A stretch of DNA of 64,000 nucleotides from Pseudocalidococcus azoricus BACA0444 (GTDB taxonomy: Bacteria > Cyanobacteriota > Cyanobacteriia > Thermosynechococcales > Thermosynechococcaceae), in assembly GCF_031729055.1 (NCBI RefSeq), contig NZ_JAVMIP010000003.1, positions 62,001 to 126,000 of the forward strand, in the 5' to 3' direction. The position numbers were made by a program, and so were the translations under genes. Every line of letters begins with the position of its first letter. Position 1 is the stretch's first letter. Under the pieces are notes generated by a model. That model worked only from the letters and a program-made list of their open reading frames with translations. It was not told where the DNA came from and ran no database searches. Shown one piece after another: positions 27,788 to 36,180 of this stretch.

Positions 27788-28237
27788 TTAAATTGGACGG
27801 GGGATGGGCATTCTTGGCGGGGCAGTTTTCCACATGAGATCAATTTCTTCAGGGGTGAGGCCATAGGCTTGATTAACTAAATCTGAGAGTTGAATTTCCA
27901 AGGTGAGGGCTTCGGCATTGTGGGCCTGGATTTGGGGGGCATAGCCTTGATAGGCTTCTCGGAGTTCTTTCAAACCCTTGGGACTTGGGCTCTCGGTTTT
28001 GGGCTTTCTGGCTCTGACTTCTTGAACAAACTGATCACTATCTAAGCTGGCAAAGTTTTCGAGTTTTTGGCCGAGTTTGGCAATGTTCTGCTCGGTTTGG
28101 AGCCAATCCAGGAGTTCTCGATGACTGGCCTGGTTTTGTTGGGTGATTTCAATTAAGCGACTAACTTTAGGCTCAACTTGCGACTTTATTTCACCAGTGG
28201 GTGGGGCAATCGGTAAGGTTTCAAACATATATTCCAA
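27788..28237 (-). pseudogene. C-terminal fragment of a type IIG (Eco57I-like) restriction-modification enzyme
   Basis: The 149 residues match the target-recognition tail of such large fused nuclease-methylases: HRELLDWLQTEQNIAKLGQK, FASLDSDQFVQEVRARKP and LSDLVNQAYGLTPEEIDLMW, ending in TAPPRMP. The catalytic domains are missing. The matching N-terminal fragment lies at 30528-30776 on the same strand, with foreign-looking genes between. It contains native-type GGCCTGG sites, unlike the intervening DNA. It cannot act as a restriction enzyme alone. Confidence 0.7.
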
Positions 28238-28324
28238 ACGGCCACGGGAGAAGACTTTTAGTGCTTGTGATGTGCGCTTCTACTGTGATAAAAAAATCAT
28301 GAAATTTTAGCTAGATTATTGGGA

Positions 28325-28987
28325 TCATGGATAAGGAGCTAAAAGGTCATTTGCTTCTTGTTTTAATATCCTGATGCTCTCCGTTAATACCCATAAAGTA
28401 TTTTTAGATTCCGATTTTAGTCCAGATCCAAAAGCTGACTTGATAGACTTGTCGCAATTTCGCCGTGGGACAATGACCTCTTTTATTGTTTCAAACCCAT
28501 AAATCTCAATATTTTTGAGAACTAACTGCTCTAAACACCAGATTCGATGTCTAAGTATTTCTACTTGGGGTAAGTTTACCTGAGCTAGGGCTTTAATAAA
28601 TCGCTTATCACCTGTGAACTGTAGGATGTCAGCACCGTTTTCAATAGATTGGATTGCGTAGGTGGTTAAAATTGCTCCCCCCTGGTCAATATCCTCCGTG
28701 TTGGCTAGTTCTGAAAACAGGACGAAATCCGGTACTTCTTTGATGGAAGGTAAACTTTCTGCCAGTGCTAGAGTTTTCTCGTAGTCAATGATCCGATCCA
28801 CATCAGGCTCACGACTTCTGCCCTTCTGAAACCTTTCCCATTTGCTCCTAAATGTTCGCTTTGCTGTATCTAGAACTCTAATATCTTGGTGGTTAACATC
28901 AAAAGCCTGAATTGTTTTTTCAAACAGTTGAAAGGTGGCAAGTTTCTTGAGGATGTCATTATCAATGCAATAGATACAATCGGACAA
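28325..28987 (-). CDS. PIN-like domain protein, paired with an ImmA/IrrE protease
   Basis: The product is 220 residues. An N-terminal acidic start CIDNDILKKLATF, a middle acidic cluster (EDIDQGGAILTTYAI) and GADILQFTGDKRFIKAL fit a PIN-type RNase fold with its Asp/Glu metal site; this is inferred from the pattern, not from a strong sequence match. The likely start is TTG 28987, with GGAG about 8 bp upstream, right after the stop of the protease gene (2-bp gap). Such coupling suggests a toxin with the upstream gene as partner. No GGCCTGG word occurs in either gene. Confidence 0.5.
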   Translation of the reverse strand: MSDCIYCIDNDILKKLATFQLFEKTIQAFDVNHQDIRVLDTAKRTFRSKWERFQKGRSREPDVDRIIDYEKTLALAESLPSIKEVPDFVLFSELANTEDIDQGGAILTTYAIQSIENGADILQFTGDKRFIKALAQVNLPQVEILRHRIWCLEQLVLKNIEIYGFETIKEVIVPRRNCDKSIKSAFGSGLKSESKNTLWVLTESIRILKQEANDLLAPYP

Positions 28988-28989
28988 TA

Positions 28990-29994
28990 CTAAGCTCCAA
29001 GAATCTTTTCTAAATAGTCCGCTTGATCGTCAGTTAACTCTGACCAGTCAATCTGTTGGCATAGGGCGTTATTGATGATTTGATCCCCTCCCTTGCCGCA
29101 GCCCAAACTCTGAGCTAGCTTTATGGAAAGTCCCCAGTGATTATCATTATGATTATGCCAGCTATAGTTAAAACCCATCGCACACGGATCAATTGTTGAA
29201 TCCTGCTGTAGAAGTTTATCAATCGCTTTATGAAATTGTTTGGTATTCCGAAATTCGCATGTCCCAAAATAATTATCAAATTTATTCACTAATAGCCGCA
29301 CTGCTATTTTTGTACTGGCCATTTCTTCCTGGTCATTAGAGTCAGGGTCAATCGTGTCATCTACAAGGATGCCTTCGCCTGATTGAATATGTCCCAAGGC
29401 TAAATGCCCTAGTTCGTGGCCTAAGTTAAAGGCTAGGCGGGCCGGAATAGTTGATTTACCGCTAAGAATGATTACAGGCTTAGAGTCTTGCCACTGAATC
29501 ATGCCCGTGATTTTGCGACTATTATCTGGGTAGTTGTTAAAGTAGGCTACAGCGATTCCATGTTCCCAGCAGTAAGCTAACAAGCTCTCTAGCGTGACTC
29601 GAGGATATTGAGCGAGAATTTCAGCACGAATTTCAGGAGCGTTATCAGGAATGGGGCGATACTCAGTCGGTGTTGCCCTAGCCACAACTGCAGCTAGCCG
29701 GGAAGCAAGTTGATGAGCTTTTTCTGGAATATCCTTTATTCCTTGGAGGTGATACTTAAACTTTGTAGGTGGAATATCCTTAAACTTAGGAGTCTCATTT
29801 TCTAGCAAGAGGCTTTTGAGGTCTAAATGGAGGCGTTGGGCAATATGGCCAGCCCCTTCGAGAACACTTGCCGGATTTTCGTTCAGTTCATCGTCCCACC
29901 AACTGGGAAGCCCTATTTCTCTAATATATTTTTTAGAAAAGCCTAACTGAGAAACCTTACTCAGGATTACGGGCATTGTTAGTGTTTGTGTCAT
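28990..29994 (-). CDS. ImmA/IrrE-family metallopeptidase
   Basis: The protein is 334 residues. The zinc site is HELGHLALGH (HExxH) at about residues 194-203; a further His/Glu region (EEMASTKIAVRLLV) follows, as in the ImmA/IrrE family, whose members cut repressors or antitoxins. The first 110 residues carry a helical region resembling an HTH (KVSQLGFSKKYIREIGLPSW) without a confident XRE match. It heads a two-gene unit with the PIN-like gene. It may regulate, or antagonise, that partner; which is toxin and which is antitoxin cannot be told from sequence. Confidence 0.75.
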   Translation of the reverse strand: MTQTLTMPVILSKVSQLGFSKKYIREIGLPSWWDDELNENPASVLEGAGHIAQRLHLDLKSLLLENETPKFKDIPPTKFKYHLQGIKDIPEKAHQLASRLAAVVARATPTEYRPIPDNAPEIRAEILAQYPRVTLESLLAYCWEHGIAVAYFNNYPDNSRKITGMIQWQDSKPVIILSGKSTIPARLAFNLGHELGHLALGHIQSGEGILVDDTIDPDSNDQEEMASTKIAVRLLVNKFDNYFGTCEFRNTKQFHKAIDKLLQQDSTIDPCAMGFNYSWHNHNDNHWGLSIKLAQSLGCGKGGDQIINNALCQQIDWSELTDDQADYLEKILGA

Positions 29995-30307
29995 TGGCTT
30001 GCCCTCTCTAGAAAAATTTGAGCAAGAATGGGTATGTGAGCTGAAGACCTGAAAATCGAATAGTTATTTCCCTTTGCAAAATCAAGAGTGGCCTGGATAA
30101 TATAGCTCTATTCTGGCCGATCCATGGCCCACAATCCACTACTGTTGTTACAAAACTATGACCAGCACACCGGGACTGCGCCTTGAACAAGGAAGCTATG
30201 TTCTTGAGTGGAAGCCACCATTTAGCTGACCTGTTCATACCCTGAAAACAAAGTCCCCCAGAATTGCCTAGAAGAGCATTGTTTTATTGCGTTGGATAGA
30301 TAACTAC
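29995..30307. other. gene-free junction region
   Basis: About 310 bp between the ImmA/IrrE gene and the next frame. A 76-codon reverse frame (30008-30238) has no family features. The first GGCCTGG word after the cassette appears at 30090-30096, so the foreign-looking segment probably ends near there. Confidence 0.4.
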
Positions 30308-30547
30308 CTAAGCATGAGTTTTCGCACCCTGGAGAGCAGAGATCACTTGCAACACCTCAATAAACTTTTCATGAGGTAAGCGTTCACTGAGTGCTGAGAC
30401 AAATTGCTCCAGTTCTTGGTTAACCAGAGTCTCGACCTGTGACTGAATGGGAGAATCCAGGCCAAGCAACTTGTACCGCCGTTCACTGATTTTGATTGCC
30501 GTATTGATTGCCTTGGGACAACCTTCATCAATCCCAGGCCTGGCCAC
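30308..30547 (-). pseudogene. short fragment, possibly C-terminal end of a phage-type DNA-binding protein
   Basis: The 79-residue frame has KAINTAIKISERRYKLLGLD followed by a helical tail. The KLLGLDxP pattern is common after HTH domains in prophage terminase-like or homeodomain-like proteins, so it may be a leftover of one. Its start overlaps the end of the restriction-gene fragment in another frame. I do not recognise the family with certainty. Confidence 0.3.
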
Positions 30548-30776
30548 TGCCCTGAATCACGGATCGATAGCCCAAGATGGCCTGGAAAATATCCGCTAAA
30601 AAACTGCCATGAAGCGAGGTTTCCTTGACCTGATCCAGCGTTCCAGACTTCAACGTATCAATCCACTGCAACACCTTCCCTTGCCGCTCGGACAAGCCAG
30701 CCGGAAAGGTAAACGCCCGAATTGCTGTAGTTAGAGTCTTGTCATGGAAAAGCGTGTTTGTTGGCTGTCGAGACAT
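30528..30776 (-). pseudogene. N-terminal fragment of a type IIG restriction-modification enzyme
   Basis: The 82 residues begin at an intact ATG and read FPAGLSERQGKVLQWIDTL, KETSLHGSFLADIFQAILGY and GSGQAWD, the N-terminal signature of large Eco57I-type fused enzymes. It breaks off at about 30530. The C-terminal part of the same kind of protein sits at 27788-28237, same strand. Both ends belong to one gene whose centre was lost or replaced, I infer. Confidence 0.65.
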
Positions 30777-30778
30777 CG

Positions 30779-31501
30779 TTACGCCAGATCATTTCTCTCT
30801 ATACTGGCATTCCCTTCGGGACTCTGCGACTCTTCTAATCGTTTATAAATTAAAGGGTGGGTGTAGAGATTATGTAAAGCTACAAATAAAGCCATCAAGC
30901 TTGGCAGAGCATCCATGCACGTTTTTCCATAATCAGGAGGTATTGCCCAGGCTGAGCCATCATGGAGAAATTTATTACGCATTCTTGATGCTTCTTTCAT
31001 TAAGGTGGAAACATCACAAAAGTCAATACTTTTAATCTCAGAAATATTTGCTATTGCTTTATCCCATTTATCACCCGTTATAACTGAGAATAAGTCATTG
31101 AACTTCTGATGAGTCATTTTATTATCATCAAGTAACTTATAAATTATGCTTTTCGGTAATTGATTTGCTCTCATATTTTGCAGTAGAAAATCATTTATTA
31201 ATGCTTCACGTAAAGTGCAAAATAAAATGAGAATGCTAATATTCTTGGATTCTGGACGATATAAATTTTCTATGGCTGATTTTGAGTGATAGGCTTCATT
31301 TATTAGATTAACCAGAGTTGAAATATTCAGGTGAAATGCCAAACGCCCTGCATCATTCGCTAATCCACAAACCTTACATTTTTCGCCACGACGATATCTG
31401 TCTCTGTCACGATCAATAAAACTGCAATTTTGACATATCAAATAATCGCAAATTAATGTACTTATTTCTTGTTGAAGCCGAATTTCTGAGAGTTTGTTCA
31501 T
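30779..31501 (-). CDS. zinc-ribbon protein with HEPN-like RNxxxH motif
   Basis: The protein is 240 residues. Near the N-terminus a zinc ribbon is formed by CQNCSFIDRDRDRYRRGEKC and CKVCG. The rest is helical and ends with MRNKFLHDGSAW, which fits the R-x4-H catalytic motif of HEPN RNases. It lies 80 bp downstream of a MNT nucleotidyltransferase gene on the same strand, the usual HEPN partner. The HEPN call is an inference from one motif plus context. No GGCCTGG site is present, consistent with recent arrival. Confidence 0.5.
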   Translation of the reverse strand: MNKLSEIRLQQEISTLICDYLICQNCSFIDRDRDRYRRGEKCKVCGLANDAGRLAFHLNISTLVNLINEAYHSKSAIENLYRPESKNISILILFCTLREALINDFLLQNMRANQLPKSIIYKLLDDNKMTHQKFNDLFSVITGDKWDKAIANISEIKSIDFCDVSTLMKEASRMRNKFLHDGSAWAIPPDYGKTCMDALPSLMALFVALHNLYTHPLIYKRLEESQSPEGNASIERNDLA

Positions 31502-31581
31502 AGTTTTTTATAAAAATTTAATCATACAAGTTTAATCACCTATAACCTCGGCAATTGAGTAAAATCGATTATCCATCACAC

Positions 31582-31929
31582 TCATAGCTGTTGAGCTTCA
31601 AATAACACCCACTCTCGAATTAATGGGCTAATCCCCTTCTCCGTTAACACATCTACCCGACAGCCCAGCAAATCCTGCAAATCCATCAACAATCCACCGG
31701 TCAACCACAGCGTAACCTGACTAGCATCATAATCAATCAAAAAATCAACATCGCTGTCTGCCGTATCGTCTCCCCGCACCACCGAGCCAAACACCCGGAC
31801 ATTAAACGCCCCATTTCGTGCCGCAATCGCTAAAATTTCATCTCGCCCGGCCTGCACCGTAACGCCATAGACCTTAAAACATAAAAAACAGCCATAAATC
31901 TGCTGGAGAGCTTCAACGCTGACTACCAA
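31582..31929 (-). CDS. MNT-type minimal nucleotidyltransferase
   Basis: The catalytic core is complete: RVFGSVVRGDDTADSDVDFL, giving GSxxRG and DxD. These small enzymes act as antitoxins by AMPylating or otherwise modifying HEPN toxins. The frame is 115 codons, but typical members begin close to VQAGRDEILAIAARNGAFN, so the first 30 residues (with GCFLCFKVYG) may be untranslated; a GTG at that point is an alternative start. The following gene on this strand has a HEPN-like motif. Confidence 0.7.
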   Translation of the reverse strand: MVVSVEALQQIYGCFLCFKVYGVTVQAGRDEILAIAARNGAFNVRVFGSVVRGDDTADSDVDFLIDYDASQVTLWLTGGLLMDLQDLLGCRVDVLTEKGISPLIREWVLFEAQQL

Positions 31930-31982
31930 GACTGTTTATGGCCGTTCGTAAATTGGGGGTTAAAGATAACTGACGATGTGCT

Positions 31983-33590
31983 TTAGCGACCCTGCATCAT
32001 GGCAATCGTGGTTTCTTGAGGGGCTAAACTGGGGGCCTGGTGGAGTTGAGCATAGAGCGGGAAGGCCTGGGAAGCAACGGTCGGCACACCCCGTTGAATC
32101 TGATCCGCCACAGCCACAGTCGTCACATCATAGGTTTGGGTTGCTAACTTGGGATAGAAACCAACGATTAAAATTGGCACTAGTAAGCAAGCAGCAATGA
32201 AGACTTCCCGCGGTTTGGCATCACTGATGTACTTATCAAACATTTCCCCACCTTCCCCAGAGCCAAAGAAGACCTTCCGCAACATAGAAAGTAGGTAAAC
32301 CGGGGTTAAGAGCAGGCCAACGGCAGAGAGGAAAATCACACCCACTTTGAAGATCGAGGTGTAAGTATCGCTAGCTGTTAAGCCGACAAACACAGTCAAC
32401 TCGCTGATAAACCCACTCATCCCAGGTAAGGCCAAGGAAGCCATTGAACCAACTGTAATCAGAGCAAAGGTTTTCGGCATAGATTTAGCCAGGCCACCCA
32501 TTTTTTCCATGACTAGGGTATGTGTCCGTTCGTAAGTGACCCCAGCCAAGAAGAACAAGGCAGCGGCAATCAAACCGTGGGAGATCATCTGCAACATTGC
32601 CCCATTCAAACCAACCGCATTCAAGGTTCCTACACCAATCAAGACAAAGCCCATGTGGGAAATTGAAGAACAGGCCAAGCGGCGTTTTAGGTTTTCTTGG
32701 GCAAAGGCCGTTAGAGCACCATAAACAATATTGACCACACCTAAGATGATCAGGACGGGGGCAAAGTAGAAATGGGCATCGGGGAGCATTTGAGCGTTGA
32801 AGCGAATCAACCCGTAGCCACCCATTTTGAGCAAAACCCCAGCCAAAACCATAGACACAGGGGCAGAGGCTTCACCGTGGGCATCGGGCAACCAAGTATG
32901 GAGCGGAAAAATCGGCATTTTCACCCCAAAGGCAATCAAAAATCCGGCATAGGCCAGCAGTTCCAATGCCATTGGGTACTCTTTCATTCCCAAGGTGGCC
33001 ATATCCAGAGTGAAGTTCCCTCCAGAGAAAGCCATAGCCAGGCCAGCCACAAGAATGAAAATGGAGCCGAGGGCAGTATAAAGAATAAATTTTGTCGCCG
33101 CGTACTGACGCTTTGGCCCACCCCAGATGGAAATCAGCAGATAAACAGGCACTAATTCCAATTCCCAAATCAGGAAAAAGAGCATTAAATCTTGAGCAGC
33201 AAATACACCAATCTGAGCCGAGTACAACGCCAACATCAAAAAGTAGAAGAGGCGGGGCTTGTGCTGGACATTCCAGGCCGCAAAAATTGCCACTGTATTA
33301 ATTAAGCCTGTTAACAAAATCAGCGGCATCGCCAGGCCATCCACCGCCAAAGACCAATTCAAGCCAATTTGGGGAATCCAGGGAATCACCTCTGTCATTT
33401 GAAAATCAGGCAGCAGCGGGTCGTAATGCTGACTAAAGGCATAAACAGATAAGCCAAAAGTCACCAGGCCAACCACAAGGGCATACCAGCGAACAGTCTT
33501 ACCTTGTTTATCGGGCAATAAAGGAATGAAGAACGCCGCAATCACCGGCAGTAGTGTAATTAGCGTCAACCAAGGAAATTGAGCAGCCAT
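31983..33590 (-). CDS. ndhD1: NdhD1, NDH-1 subunit 4
   Basis: This is the ND4-type proton-pumping subunit of the respiratory/cyclic NDH-1L complex. The 535-residue protein has [58 protein letters not shown] and [18 protein letters not shown], the D1/D2 pattern (for instance the HGEAS where NdhD3 has HVEAS). The start is ATG 33590, not the TTG directly before it. No ndhF1 is adjacent. Length and C-terminus are normal for D1. Confidence 0.92.
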   Translation of the reverse strand: MAAQFPWLTLITLLPVIAAFFIPLLPDKQGKTVRWYALVVGLVTFGLSVYAFSQHYDPLLPDFQMTEVIPWIPQIGLNWSLAVDGLAMPLILLTGLINTVAIFAAWNVQHKPRLFYFLMLALYSAQIGVFAAQDLMLFFLIWELELVPVYLLISIWGGPKRQYAATKFILYTALGSIFILVAGLAMAFSGGNFTLDMATLGMKEYPMALELLAYAGFLIAFGVKMPIFPLHTWLPDAHGEASAPVSMVLAGVLLKMGGYGLIRFNAQMLPDAHFYFAPVLIILGVVNIVYGALTAFAQENLKRRLACSSISHMGFVLIGVGTLNAVGLNGAMLQMISHGLIAAALFFLAGVTYERTHTLVMEKMGGLAKSMPKTFALITVGSMASLALPGMSGFISELTVFVGLTASDTYTSIFKVGVIFLSAVGLLLTPVYLLSMLRKVFFGSGEGGEMFDKYISDAKPREVFIAACLLVPILIVGFYPKLATQTYDVTTVAVADQIQRGVPTVASQAFPLYAQLHQAPSLAPQETTIAMMQGR

Positions 33591-33593
33591 CAA

Positions 33594-34073
33594 TTATCCC
33601 CCAAAGGGTAGAAACTATGTGTCGAATCGGGGTAGCTCTGGTAATTACTGTGGGAGGAAATGTATCGCAGACACAGGTGACTCACCGCCCCAATAAGAAT
33701 ATATACCTAGTTGATCTATTGTTGCAAATTGTTAAGTTACGCCGACTTTGATAAAGCTCCCCTGGTTTCAAGCCCCATAAGCCAGGCCTGGCAAGAGTTG
33801 TAGAAATATAAAGAACTGTAACATTTAACTTATTCTATAGATGAAATGCAAAAAACAAATTATTTTTCATGGACAGACCGACCAGCGCAAGAGCGTCCTG
33901 CCCCCCATGAATTGTTTTTCCCCCTGAGCAGATCTAGGTTGATGGTTGAAAATCTCCTCGCTCCATTACAGACTGTTACAGATTTGTAAGTTGCCGCGAT
34001 ATATTACTGAACCGTTAAAAATGCCGTGTTACCATCCAAACTGTTGCCGTTATTGCATTTTGGGAGAACGACC
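33594..34073. promoter_or_regulatory. divergent region between ndhD1 and chlP
   Basis: About 480 bp without a gene. Two TTACA repeats at 33966-33970 and 33976-33980, five bases apart, resemble an HLR1 site, and TATATT at about 34000-34005 could be the chlP -10. A CCAGGCCTGG palindrome lies at 33782-33791. Confidence 0.4.
33965..33980 (+). promoter_or_regulatory. HLR1-like direct repeat upstream of chlP
   Basis: The sequence is ATTACAGACTGTTACA: two TTACA half-sites with a 5-bp spacer, as in the HLR1 element bound by RpaB, the light-stress response regulator. One spacer base departs from the consensus. It lies about 95 bp before the chlP start and just upstream of a TATATT -10 candidate, a position that fits activation. 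Confidence 0.4.
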
Positions 34074-35297
34074 TTGGCACTTCGGGTTGCGGTTGTCGGA
34101 TCAGGGCCGGCGGGATCTTCAGCAGCAGAAACACTCGCCCGCGCTGGAATCGAAACCTACTTATTTGAACGTAAATTAGACAATGCCAAACCCTGCGGTG
34201 GCGCTATTCCCCTGTGCATGGTGAGTGAGTTTGATTTGCCCCCCCACATCATTGATCGGCAAGTCCGGAAGATGAAAATGATCTCCCCCTCCAACATTGA
34301 GGTCAACATTGGGCATACCCTCAAAGCCGATGAATATATTGGGATGTGCCGCCGGGAAGTCTTGGATGGTTTCTTGCGGGAGCGGGCCGCTGGCTTTGGG
34401 GCCAATTTAATTAATGGGACAGTCTTTAAGCTAGATATTCCCGAAAATAATTCCAAGCCCTATGTCCTCCACTATGCTGACCTCTCCAACGGTGGTCCAG
34501 AAGGCATTGCCAAAACCCTCGAAGTAGATGTGGTGATTGGGGCTGATGGAGCCAACTCCCGGATTGCTAAAGAAATTGATGCTGGTGATTACAACTACGC
34601 CATTGCCTTCCAAGAGCGGATTCGGTTGCCCGAAGACAAGATGGCCTACTACAACGACTTAGCCGAAATGTATGTGGGTGATGATGTCTCCCCGGATTTC
34701 TACGCTTGGGTTTTCCCCAAATACGATCACGTGGCAGTCGGTACCGGCACCATGAAAATCAACAAGGAAAAAATCCGTCAACTCCAGGCCGGTATCCGCA
34801 CTAGGGCCGCTGCCAAACTGGAAGGGGGACAAATTATTAAAGTCGAAGCCCATCCCATCCCAGAACATCCGCGGCCCCGGCGTGTGGTCGGTCGAGTGGC
34901 CCTGGTTGGGGATGCCGCTGGAACTGTGACAAAATCTTCTGGAGAAGGGATTTATTTTGCCGCCAAATCAGCCCGGATGTGCGCCGAAACCATTGTTGAG
35001 TTCTCGAATAACGGCCAACGCATTCCCACCGAGGCAGATCTGAAGGTCTATCTCAAACGCTGGGATCAACGCTATGGCATGACCTACTTGGTGTTGGATT
35101 TGCTGCAACGGGTTTTCTATCGGTCTGATGCGACCCGCGAAGCCTTTGTCGAAATGTGCGAAGACATTGATGTGCAACGGCTCACCTTTGACAGCTATCT
35201 CTATAAAACCGTTGTCCCAGCCAATCCCTTGGTGCAGCTAAAAATCACGGCAAAAACCATTGGCAGCTTGCTCCGGGGTAATGCCTTGGCACCCTAG
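34074..35297 (+). CDS. chlP: geranylgeranyl diphosphate/geranylgeranyl-chlorophyllide reductase
   Basis: ChlP reduces the geranylgeranyl tail to phytyl for chlorophyll a, tocopherol and phylloquinone. The 407-residue protein starts with the FAD-binding Rossmann motif RVAVVGSGPAGSSAAETL; further markers are ERKLDNAKPCGGAIPLCMV, KMKMISPSN, VVIGADGANSRIA and ALVGDAAGTVTKSSGEGIYF. I choose TTG 34074, with GGAG at 34062-34065, because homologues begin at that residue; an upstream ATG at 34026 would add 16 unrelated residues. It is monocistronic. Confidence 0.95.
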   Translation: MALRVAVVGSGPAGSSAAETLARAGIETYLFERKLDNAKPCGGAIPLCMVSEFDLPPHIIDRQVRKMKMISPSNIEVNIGHTLKADEYIGMCRREVLDGFLRERAAGFGANLINGTVFKLDIPENNSKPYVLHYADLSNGGPEGIAKTLEVDVVIGADGANSRIAKEIDAGDYNYAIAFQERIRLPEDKMAYYNDLAEMYVGDDVSPDFYAWVFPKYDHVAVGTGTMKINKEKIRQLQAGIRTRAAAKLEGGQIIKVEAHPIPEHPRPRRVVGRVALVGDAAGTVTKSSGEGIYFAAKSARMCAETIVEFSNNGQRIPTEADLKVYLKRWDQRYGMTYLVLDLLQRVFYRSDATREAFVEMCEDIDVQRLTFDSYLYKTVVPANPLVQLKITAKTIGSLLRGNALAP

Positions 35298-35498
35298 GGA
35301 TGATCACCAATTAAGGATCACAGAGGGCTTGGGTTTAAGATTCTTTTGAGAGTTTTAAGCCTGAGCTTTTTCTGTTCTAACCGTTGGCATGAAGCTATCA
35401 CATCTGATAAACCCAATGATGAGAAACCCCTATCACCCTTAACCCTTGTCTCTCCCCCTAAACCTGAAACAATAAATTATGCCTGGATTTTGTAGCAA

Positions 35499-36140
35499 TT
35501 GATACTATTTGACCAGGCCTGGGGGGGCTGCTTGGACATTTCTCAAAAACAAATCTCATCTGAGCATAAAAAATCACCTCGTTGGCAGAAACTAAAATTA
35601 TTCCAAGACCTGAAGGCCTATCGCCGGATTATTCTCCAGGCCAAGAAGTCCAGACGTAAGGGCAAAGCCTATCAACCCCAATTCAGTTTTACCCAAGGCC
35701 TCATCTCCTGGATCGGCAGTTTGGTCGGGATTGAGATTTTGGCCTATTTATCCCTTGCTACCCACTTCCCCTTGATTGCGGCTCCCTTTGGGGCAACAGC
35801 GGTTTTGGTCTATGGCATTCCCGATAGTCCCCTGGCCCAGCCTCGAAATGTAATTGGGGGTAACTGCATTGGGGCGTTGGTCAGCATTATTTGTGTGCAG
35901 TGCTTTGGCGGAGAACCCTGGGTCATGGGCCTGGCAGTGGCTACCACCATCAAGTTGATGAAACTAACCCGGACTGTCCATCCGCCGGGGGGAGCCGTAG
36001 CCTTAGTTGGGGTGATGGGCCAGGCCTCATGGGGATTTCTTTTCACACCTGTGTTCCTGGGATCCCTAGTTATTATCCTATGGACATATATCTTCAACAA
36101 CATAACACCTGGCCGCAGTTATCCTCATCATTGGCTTTAG
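35499..36140 (+). CDS. HPP-family membrane protein
   Basis: The product is up to 213 residues with about four transmembrane helices and the defining motifs PFGATAVLVYGIPDSPLAQPRNVIGGN and TVHPPGGAVAL (the HPP). Plant chloroplast and cyanobacterial relatives take part in nitrite transport, so a nitrite role is possible. The first 55 residues are basic and soluble. The listed start is TTG 35499, without a good ribosome site; the real start may be further downstream. No CBS domain is attached. Confidence 0.75.
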   Translation: MILFDQAWGGCLDISQKQISSEHKKSPRWQKLKLFQDLKAYRRIILQAKKSRRKGKAYQPQFSFTQGLISWIGSLVGIEILAYLSLATHFPLIAAPFGATAVLVYGIPDSPLAQPRNVIGGNCIGALVSIICVQCFGGEPWVMGLAVATTIKLMKLTRTVHPPGGAVALVGVMGQASWGFLFTPVFLGSLVIILWTYIFNNITPGRSYPHHWL

Positions 36141-36180
36141 GGAGTCTTCATAACCCGATAGACTCTGATTCAACTGAGAC

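Noticed and set aside
30008-30238. 76-codon reverse frame between the ImmA gene and the 30308 fragment
   Set aside because: Composition and lack of any motif suggest chance; a plus-strand frame in the same place also looks partly coding, so nothing can be decided.
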